Source: an uncultured Pseudomonadales bacterium (GTDB lineage Bacteria; Pseudomonadota; Gammaproteobacteria; Pseudomonadales; Azotimanducaceae). Taken from it: a stretch of 64,000 nucleotides of DNA. The stretch covers positions 4,749,154 through 4,813,153 of the forward strand of contig OY282447.1 in assembly GCA_958296165.1 (NCBI GenBank), given 5' to 3'. The notes under the pieces are model-generated. The model saw only the letters and a program-made list of their open reading frames with translations, ran no database searches and was not told where the DNA came from. Below are positions 53,507 to 59,819 of the stretch, piece by piece. The position numbers and the translations under genes are program-made. The stretch's first letter is position 1. The number at the start of each line of letters is the position of its first letter.

Positions 53507-55324
53507 CTATTCGGATGAGTCGGCTACATCGCCTCGCGCGGTGGACAGGTTCGTTAGGTGCCCGGTCGGACTCTTAAGCAGGTTCATCACGTGAATCGGT
53601 TGGTCGGACTCGACCAAGAGCCGCCACTTGCCGGATCCGTCCCCGAGCGCACCCTGCACTCCGGTGCCGCTCTCCAGTTGTTGCGCTGTCAATGTCAGCG
53701 TGCGGCGAGCAGGCACGGAAACCTCCACGGCGGTCGGGGGCGACCCGTCTCGATCGTCGATTCCCTTGATCGTAACCGCGGCCACGGCGTCGCCCGTGTT
53801 GACTAGCCTGAGCTTGCTCAACTGGTTCTCGTTGCTCGCCGGGTTGAAGATGGCCACGTAATAATCTGTTCCCATCTTCGGCGTGAGATCGTGCATGGAA
53901 GTCAGAAACCCGTCCTGATGGCGAATGTAGGAAAGCACTTCGATATCCAGGTCGCCGGATATCTCTAGGCACCAATCGCCCATCCCCGGGCCCGTACTTC
54001 CCGTCAGACCCTTGGCACCGTTACCCAGTTCTAGGTCGTCCGAATTGAAGTGCATGGCTTCGTTAGCACCCACGGCCATGGTGAGGAGTTCATAGGACCA
54101 GTCACTGTCGTCGAACGCGGCGATACGGATCGTTCCGACATCGTCGGTGCGATTGATGACTCGCACGAATCCTTGCCGGCCGTGGCCATCGGATGCGGAC
54201 GGAAACAACGGGACCATGTGTACGCCATCCCTCTCGTTTACGGATACCGTAGAGAGGTTCGTTATGTGGCCCGATGATGAGCTTCTGAGCAGGTTCATGA
54301 CGCCGATCAGGTGGCTAGACTCGACGACCAGCCGCCATTTGCCCTCGCCGTTGCCCAGCGCTCCCTCCAATCCGGTGCCTTCTTCCAGTTCCGCCGCAGT
54401 CAGCGAAAGCGCTGTGCCGCCGGGGACCGCGACACGCACAGGGCTGCCGGGAGACTCCCCGTGATCGTCGACCCCAGTGATCGTCACGTCCGCCCCTTCG
54501 TCGCCGGGGTTGATCATACGAAGCAGGCTCTGTTGATCTAGGTTCGACCCTGGGTTGAACACGGCCACCCAGTGGCGTGTATCGGTGCCAGAAGCGATGT
54601 CGTGCATTGACGTCAGGAAACCATCCTTAGCGCGGATGTACGACAGCACCTCGATATCTAGGTCAGTTGACAGTTCGAGCCGCCAGTCGCCCTCTCCGGC
54701 CCCGCTCGCACCAGACAGACCCTTTTGAGCGTTGCCACTCTCCAAATCGTCGGCGTTGAGGTGCGCCGCCTCGCCTGCACCCAACCACAAACTGACCGGC
54801 CGATGGCGCTGCCCTGTGTCATCGATACCCGTAATCCGAACATTGCCCGACTTCGTGGAGTGGTTGATTACGCGAACGAAGCCCTGCAGCGCTGAGGTCG
54901 TGGACGGAACGAATACCACCGCAGACTTGAGAGGAACCCAAGGGACACTACCAGTGCCACCGTCGCCGTCTCCATCGCCATCCCCGTCGCCGTCACCGTC
55001 TCCATCCCCGTCGCCGTCTCCATCCCCGTCGCCATCCCCGTCCCCGTCGCCATCTCCATCGCCGTCTCCATCGCCGTCCCCGTCGCCATCTCCGTCCCCG
55101 TCGCCGTCGCCATCGCCGTCACCATCCCCCGCGTGAGCTTCTTGCATCTGAAAGGGAGACGGAAACTTGGCGTTCAGTAAGTTGGAAACATGCTGATTAA
55201 GCCTGCTGTCAGAAAGACGACCAATCGTTGCCGGAGGGTGGGCTTGTTTGGCTTCATGAGTGCTGTCCGTGTGAGTGATCGGGTGTAGGCGGCGTGTGGC
55301 GGCTGGCTCGTAGTCCGCCGCCAT
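53507..55324 (-). CDS. Gly-Asp repeat protein with A-B-A-B beta-sandwich-like modules; signal peptide probably frameshifted away
   Basis: The 605-codon frame begins without a signal peptide, has a (Gly-Asp)28 run, then four modules of about 105 residues in an A-B-A-B order. A modules share QGFVRVIN and DLDIEVLSYIR-x-x-DGFLTSMHD; B modules share VA(V/I)FNP(G/A)SN, EGTGLEGALG and GHITNLST. They look like extracellular Ig-like domains. A plausible signal peptide is in another frame: an ATG at 55257 gives MKPNKPTLRQRLVVFLTAGL and then a stop near 55179. The mature chain likely began at QEAHAGDGD. So the locus may carry a frameshift, or the reading frame is wrong upstream of about 55145. Confidence 0.6.
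   Translation of the reverse strand: MAADYEPAATRRLHPITHTDSTHEAKQAHPPATIGRLSDSRLNQHVSNLLNAKFPSPFQMQEAHAGDGDGDGDGDGDGDGDGDGDGDGDGDGDGDGDGDGDGDGDGDGDGDGDGDGDGDGDGGTGSVPWVPLKSAVVFVPSTTSALQGFVRVINHSTKSGNVRITGIDDTGQRHRPVSLWLGAGEAAHLNADDLESGNAQKGLSGASGAGEGDWRLELSTDLDIEVLSYIRAKDGFLTSMHDIASGTDTRHWVAVFNPGSNLDQQSLLRMINPGDEGADVTITGVDDHGESPGSPVRVAVPGGTALSLTAAELEEGTGLEGALGNGEGKWRLVVESSHLIGVMNLLRSSSSGHITNLSTVSVNERDGVHMVPLFPSASDGHGRQGFVRVINRTDDVGTIRIAAFDDSDWSYELLTMAVGANEAMHFNSDDLELGNGAKGLTGSTGPGMGDWCLEISGDLDIEVLSYIRHQDGFLTSMHDLTPKMGTDYYVAIFNPASNENQLSKLRLVNTGDAVAAVTIKGIDDRDGSPPTAVEVSVPARRTLTLTAQQLESGTGVQGALGDGSGKWRLLVESDQPIHVMNLLKSPTGHLTNLSTARGDVADSSE
54962..55129. repeat. Hexanucleotide repeat tract encoding (Gly-Asp)28
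   Basis: 168 bases of GGN-GAY repeats on the minus strand, 28 units, with third-base variation between units. The variation means it is not a fresh slippage product. The acidic run suits Ca2+ binding or a flexible spacer to the extracellular modules. Confidence 0.88.
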
Positions 55325-55330
55325 GCGACG

Positions 55331-55503
55331 CTATTCGGCGTCGCCCATCTGCGCCTGGATGTAGTTCTGGATCCCAGTCTTGTCGACTAGTTCCAACTGC
55401 GTCTCCAGCCAGTCCACATGCTCCTCCTCCGGTTGATCGCTGTTAGCTCGTTCTTGAGTACGCGGTTGAGGTCGTCGATCACTTCCGGCGCTTGCGCTCT
55501 CAT
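55331..55503 (-). pseudogene. Bacterioferritin gene with a large internal deletion
   Basis: From the ATG at 55503 the sequence encodes [20 protein letters not shown] followed by TAIN, the start of bacterioferritin. After that the frame changes and the next sequence is [20 protein letters not shown] and QNYIQAQM, its conserved C-terminus, ending at 55331. About 100 central codons are missing, including most of the ferroxidase helices. Both ends match the family closely, so this is a deletion remnant rather than chance. GGAAG is nine bases before the ATG, and a promoter-like sequence remains upstream. Confidence 0.75.
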
Positions 55504-55534
55504 TGGTCATCTTCCGTTCGGCTTTCGTGCATCC

Positions 55535-55590
55535 ACTATCGCCCAAGAACGCGCCAATTGCAACGTAAGCTATTGATTTTTATTGATAAA
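55535..55590 (-). promoter_or_regulatory. Promoter-like sequence and AT-rich direct repeat upstream of the bacterioferritin remnant
   Basis: On the minus strand TTGCAA (55563-55558), 17 bases, then GATAGT (55540-55535) form a reasonable sigma-70 promoter. Just upstream, 55571-55590 is a direct repeat (TATTGATTTT, TATTGATAAA on the plus strand), which stands out from the GC-rich surroundings and could be an iron-regulator site, a weak suggestion only. Confidence 0.35.
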
Positions 55591-55619
55591 TAGAACGCTA
55601 ACCATTTCCAAAAGCAAAC

Positions 55620-55639
55620 GCGGGAGCACATGCTCCCGC
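55620..55639. terminator. Strong hairpin, possible rho-independent terminator on the minus strand
   Basis: Nine-base perfect arms (GCGGGAGCA and TGCTCCCGC) around CA. Read on the minus strand it is followed by GTTTGCTTTTGG, a broken T-tract. No supported minus-strand gene lies immediately upstream, so it may be an orphan terminator. Confidence 0.4.
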
Positions 55640-55893
55640 CGCTATTCCCGTCAATCCTGAGCCCGCAGGGCACAAGGGGCTGGCGGGGCATTGGGAAATA
55701 GCTTCTCGCGGACTTTCGCCGGAGCGCACCCGCCAATCGCTTCGGTATCATGCGCGGCTTTGGGCGACGCAGCGATGCAAGGCAGGAGGCATGGGTTGCG
55801 CCGAATTGTCGGCTCTAGCCAGGTATTGGGAAGCAAGCGACGGTGCCCGCTCGACACGCCTGCCCACGCGCAAAGCGCTCGGCGGGTAAGCAG
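55640..55893. other. Region before the YejA-like gene
   Basis: No supported gene. The binding-protein frame is open from 55843 but the first 17 codons look like leader sequence. No clear promoter was recognised. Confidence 0.35.
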
Positions 55894-57747
55894 ATGATCT
55901 GTGCATCGCGATTCCTAGCCATCGGCGCAGCGGCGGCGATGTGGCCGGCAGCGCCCTCAACCGCGCAAGACGTCGAGTATCAACACGGCATTTCGCTACT
56001 TCACGAACTGAAGTACGGCGCACACTTCGAGCACTTTGAATACGCCAACCCCGACGCGCCGAAGGGCGGCAGATTGGTGCTCTCGACCACCACGAATATC
56101 GCCAACTTCTCCGGCCAATCGGCCAGCAAAGTACCGAACGCGGCGGGTCTCGGCCAAACCTTCGACCGCCTCATGGTGAGAACGGGCGACGAGATCTCCG
56201 GCCTTTACGGCTGGCTGGCGGACGGCGTCGCCTTGAGCGCAGACAGGAAGAGCCTGCACATCCGCCTGCACGCAAATGCTCGCTGGCACGACGGCACGCC
56301 GATAACTACGCGAGATGTCAAGTTCTCGTTCGACGAAGTATTCGCGACCGTCTTCGGCAGGGTCTATTTCGAACCGTGGCTCGAGGCCGTGGACGTGATC
56401 GGACCGCGCGAACTGGTGTTCCACCATCGCAGCGTTTTCACGAACTCGAATCTCATCGCTATGACGTGGTTCCGCATCCGCCCTGCGCACTATTGGGCGC
56501 AGAGAGATCCTCGCACCGCCACGCTCACGCCGCCGCTTGCGAGCGGCCCCTACCGAGTCGCCGAGTTCGACCGCGGATTCGTGCGCTTCGAGCGCGTAGA
56601 AGACTATTGGGGCCGCGACATTCCCATCAACAAGGGCCGGTTCAACTTCGACGAGATTCGCTACGACGTCTACCGCGACGCCACCGTGGCCCGGGAGAGC
56701 CTGCGCAAAGGGTTGTTCGACGTCTATTTCGAGGGCGACATCCGCCACTGGGCATCGTCCTACGACGTGCCGGCAGTGCGAACGGGCCGCCTGCTGCAGG
56801 ACACGCGCAAGGTGCGCAAGTTCATCGGCCCGCGGTTCGCAATCGCTTTGAATACCGATCATGAGAAACTGCGCGACGTTCGCGTTCGCGAGGCGCTCAC
56901 GCTCGGCATGGACTTCGAGTGGCAGAACCGCGTGTTTCAACACGGTTCGGAAAGGCGCGCCACGAGCTATTTCGCAAACTCCGCATTCGCGGCGACCGGG
57001 CTGCCCTCGCCCGCCGAACTCAAACTGCTCGAACCGTTCCGCGGCGAGATCCCCGAACGGGTCTTCACCGAGCCCTTCCGACTCCCCGTTTCAAGCAGCG
57101 TCGGGCTTGATCGATCTGCACTCGATCGCGCCCGCTCTCTCTTCGCCAAGGCGGGCTGGCAGGTGCGTGACGGCAAACTCCAAAACTCGGCTGGCGAACC
57201 GTTTGAGCTTGAGATCCTAACGCAGCAGCCGGACAACCAACGCATTCTGCTGCCCTATGTGGACGCGCTGAAACTGCTTGGCGTCAATGTGCGGCTGCGC
57301 GTGCTCGACAACGTCGCCACGGTCAACTTTCTGCGCAAGCGCCGATTTGAGGCTTATGTTCGAAGTCATGAAATCCTGAACCCGCCGATCGGCGAATTGC
57401 ACAGCTACTTTGCGTCCGCAACTGCGGACATGGTAGGCGGCAACAACCTGGCCGGGATCCGCGACCCGGTGGTCGACGCCCTAATCGAGAAGGCCGCGCA
57501 GGGCGAATCCTTCGACGCCATGGTCGCAGCCTGCCGAGCGCTGGATCGGGTGCTGCTTTGGGGCTTCTACCACGTTACGCTGGGTGCCGCGCAAGAGGAG
57601 CGCTTCCTCTATTGGGACAAATTCGGGCGGCCAGAGCATGAGGACGTTGCGCAATTCGAGTACCTCACGCAGAGCAGCTTGCGTGTGATCGACAGCTGGT
57701 GGTTCGATGCCGACAAGGCGCGTCGTCTTGGCGGCACTAGCAAGTAG
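55894..57747 (+). CDS. yejA: YejA-like extracellular solute-binding protein
   Basis: A 617-residue periplasmic binding protein of family 5. I start at MICASRFLAIGAAAAMW (55894), which gives a normal signal peptide ending near STA/QD; the frame also opens at 55843. YejA-like features are HGISLLHELKYGAHFEHFEY, NPDAPKGGRLVLSTTTN, WHDGTPITTRDVKFSFD and the C-terminal WDKFGRPE. In the enteric system YejA delivers peptides and microcin C to YejBEF. Here YejBEF is at 36-39.8 kb, so the system is split, or this protein serves another permease. No permease gene follows; the next gene is on the other strand, three bases away. Confidence 0.87.
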   Translation: MICASRFLAIGAAAAMWPAAPSTAQDVEYQHGISLLHELKYGAHFEHFEYANPDAPKGGRLVLSTTTNIANFSGQSASKVPNAAGLGQTFDRLMVRTGDEISGLYGWLADGVALSADRKSLHIRLHANARWHDGTPITTRDVKFSFDEVFATVFGRVYFEPWLEAVDVIGPRELVFHHRSVFTNSNLIAMTWFRIRPAHYWAQRDPRTATLTPPLASGPYRVAEFDRGFVRFERVEDYWGRDIPINKGRFNFDEIRYDVYRDATVARESLRKGLFDVYFEGDIRHWASSYDVPAVRTGRLLQDTRKVRKFIGPRFAIALNTDHEKLRDVRVREALTLGMDFEWQNRVFQHGSERRATSYFANSAFAATGLPSPAELKLLEPFRGEIPERVFTEPFRLPVSSSVGLDRSALDRARSLFAKAGWQVRDGKLQNSAGEPFELEILTQQPDNQRILLPYVDALKLLGVNVRLRVLDNVATVNFLRKRRFEAYVRSHEILNPPIGELHSYFASATADMVGGNNLAGIRDPVVDALIEKAAQGESFDAMVAACRALDRVLLWGFYHVTLGAAQEERFLYWDKFGRPEHEDVAQFEYLTQSSLRVIDSWWFDADKARRLGGTSK

Positions 57748-57749
57748 GC

Positions 57750-58502
57750 TTACGGTCGCAACTTCGAGAACCCGGCAATCCGCCAGCGATCATCTCGTCT
57801 AGCCAGCAGAAATACAGCGGCGGTCGAGCGCCCTGCGGCGTCTGCCCAAGTCGCCGCAACAACCACGCCATCGCGCCCGGCTTGGGCAGCCCGCACGCTC
57901 CTTACGTCAACTACGTCAAGCGGTTGTGACGGCGCAGCGAGCCGGGGATGAACTTCCGCCAGGCTCGAATAACGATCCACACGTCCAACACCCACTTCAA
58001 CCAGCGGCAGCGAGAACACATCCGCGGCCGCACGCAGATCGCCCGCAGCGACGTCTTGCAGATGCTGCTCCACGACGCCAATCGCGGCGGTTGCGTCGAT
58101 CTGTTCGCCGGCCGTGAAGGAGTCGGTCCCGAACCGAGCCTGGATGCCCCAAGAGCCGTGGATGCGCGTTGTAACGTAGGTCACTCGATTGCGCAGGATG
58201 GGCTGGTCGGCGGCGTTGTAGCGAGTCCATCCGCCAGCTAAATGCACCGTGTCGTCGGATTCGTGCAGCCGAACAGGATCGATTCCCCTTGAGCGCACCC
58301 AGCCAGTGGCTTCCCGCCCCGCCCAAGATGCCCTTGCCGCGTACTCGGCCGGCGTCTCGTAGTAGGCGATCCTGCCCGTAGCCGACACGCGCACGTGCGG
58401 GTAGCTCATAACGGCCGCCCAAGCGTGGGCGTCTTTGGCGCTGTCGGCGCGGAAGAACTCGAAGTAGGCGTCTTCCGGCGCCGCGAAAGTCATCTTGCTC
58501 AT
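57750..58502 (-). CDS. NTF2-like (SnoaL-type) double-domain protein, unknown function
   Basis: A 250-residue cytoplasmic protein with two cone-shaped-fold repeats. The first reads YFEFFRADSAKDAHAWAAVM and HVRVSATGRIAYYETPAEYA; the second begins VVEQHLQDVAAGDLRAAADV and ends DDRWRIAGFSKLRP. Each half follows the SnoaL/NTF2 order of helix, strand and ligand pocket. The family includes isomerases, dehydratases and many uncharacterised binding proteins. It starts 13 bases after the galactonate-dehydratase-like gene and is probably co-transcribed with it. Confidence 0.7.
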   Translation of the reverse strand: MSKMTFAAPEDAYFEFFRADSAKDAHAWAAVMSYPHVRVSATGRIAYYETPAEYAARASWAGREATGWVRSRGIDPVRLHESDDTVHLAGGWTRYNAADQPILRNRVTYVTTRIHGSWGIQARFGTDSFTAGEQIDATAAIGVVEQHLQDVAAGDLRAAADVFSLPLVEVGVGRVDRYSSLAEVHPRLAAPSQPLDVVDVRSVRAAQAGRDGVVVAATWADAAGRSTAAVFLLARRDDRWRIAGFSKLRP

Positions 58503-58515
58503 GGTTGACGACTCA

Positions 58516-59700
58516 CTACGACCATTCCACGTCTTGGCGCGAAGGATTGCTTCCTTGCCGTGCGCGCCAAGGCCGGGCGCCGTCGTCCCATGGGTGCGCG
58601 GCCAGCCACTCCTCGCTCATGGCGACACCAAGGCCGGGGCCCGGCGGAACGGCGAAATAGCCATCCTTCTGCACCGGAAAGCCGTCCACCGTGGCCTCCT
58701 GATACCACGGATGAATGCCGCCCTCCTGAATGAGGAAGTTCGGCGTGCAGGCATCGAGGTGCAGCGATGCGATGGTGGCGAAGGGGCCATAGCAATTGTG
58801 CGGCTGAATGCCGACATAGTGCGCCTCGGCCATTGCCGCGATCTTCTTGAGTTCAAGGATGCCGCCGGCTTGGACGATATCCGGCTGGATGAGATCTACG
58901 GCGTTGAGCGGGAAGAGTTCCGCGAAATCGAACTTCGTTAACAGCCGCTCGCCGGTAGCGATTGGGATGTTCACGTTGTCCGAAACCCGCTTCAACGCAT
59001 TGAGGTTCTGCGGCGGAACAGGCTCTTCGTAGAAGAAAGGCCGAAACTCCTCCAAGCGATTGCCGATTCTGATCGCGTCGGACGGCGACAACCTGCCATG
59101 CACCTCCACCAAGAGTTCCACCTGATTGCCGACCGCCTCGCGGACGGCCCTCATCTTCTCGATGGCGAGCTCCTCTGAATCGCGGTCGATGAATATGCCG
59201 CGGTGTTCGAACGGATCGCCCTTGAGCGCCGAGAGGCCCTGTTCCACATGGTTCATGGCATTGCGGACCGCACGTTCCGGCGTAGGGCCGTCCCAACGCC
59301 CGTAGGTCCATATACGGTCGCGCACCTTGCCGCCGAGCAGCTCGTACACCGGCACGCCCAACGCCTGGCCTTTGATGTCCCAGAGCGCGATCTCGATGCC
59401 GCTGATCGCACACATCTGGATGACGCCGCCGCGCACGTGGAAGTGGTGGTAGAGGGTCTGCCAATGGCGCTCGATCTGCATGGGGTCGCGGCCGACAAGC
59501 AGTTTGCCGAACTCCTCCACCATCGTTGCGGCGGCCAAAGGGCCGCATGTGGCTTCGCCCCAACCGACAATGCCCTGATCGGTCTCGATCTTCACGAATA
59601 CATAGTTGCGTACCACGGTTGTGGGGCTCGACGCCGGAAAGGCTTTCACCGAGGTGATCTTCAACAGACTGTCCCTAGACGGATATTTGATCGCGTGCAT
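58516..59700 (-). CDS. Enolase-superfamily acid-sugar dehydratase, galactonate-dehydratase-like
   Basis: A 394-residue enzyme (start MHAIKYPSRD at 59700). The geometry is that of D-galactonate dehydratase: the pair at 199/201 (VEVHGR), E225, E251 and H301, with ligand spacings of 26 and 26 and the base His 50 residues on. The first metal ligand is Glu199 instead of Asp. K160-x-D-P (LKGDPF) is the family pattern on the opposite face. It would dehydrate a sugar acid such as galactonate or a related aldonate. Specificity is not assured given the D-to-E change. It precedes the NTF2-like gene and is divergent from a TonB receptor. Confidence 0.87.
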   Translation of the reverse strand: MHAIKYPSRDSLLKITSVKAFPASSPTTVVRNYVFVKIETDQGIVGWGEATCGPLAAATMVEEFGKLLVGRDPMQIERHWQTLYHHFHVRGGVIQMCAISGIEIALWDIKGQALGVPVYELLGGKVRDRIWTYGRWDGPTPERAVRNAMNHVEQGLSALKGDPFEHRGIFIDRDSEELAIEKMRAVREAVGNQVELLVEVHGRLSPSDAIRIGNRLEEFRPFFYEEPVPPQNLNALKRVSDNVNIPIATGERLLTKFDFAELFPLNAVDLIQPDIVQAGGILELKKIAAMAEAHYVGIQPHNCYGPFATIASLHLDACTPNFLIQEGGIHPWYQEATVDGFPVQKDGYFAVPPGPGLGVAMSEEWLAAHPWDDGARPWRARQGSNPSRQDVEWS

Positions 59701-59764
59701 TAGAACATCAAACAACATTCGACTGCACATCGGCACACACGTACACGTCTTTTCGCGCATCAGT

Positions 59765-59794
59765 TTGACTCTCTGCAGGCGACGAATTTATGCT
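59765..59794 (+). promoter_or_regulatory. Sigma-70-like promoter for the TonB receptor at 59820
   Basis: TTGACT (59765-59770), an 18-base spacer and TATGCT (59789-59794). Both hexamers are close to consensus. Transcription would start near 59801, about 20 bases before the GTG start codon. Confidence 0.5.
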
Positions 59795-59819
59795 CAAGGT
59801 GTAACGGGAAGTCCTCTAA

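Noticed and set aside
54960-55136. Pro-Ser repeat ORF on the plus strand, or a CRISPR-like array
   Set aside because: The repeat is a hexanucleotide coding tract for Gly-Asp on the minus strand; there are no spacers.
55651-55857. Small minus-strand ORFs near the hairpin at 55620
   Set aside because: Short, overlapping each other and rich in Arg/Pro, without ribosome sites.
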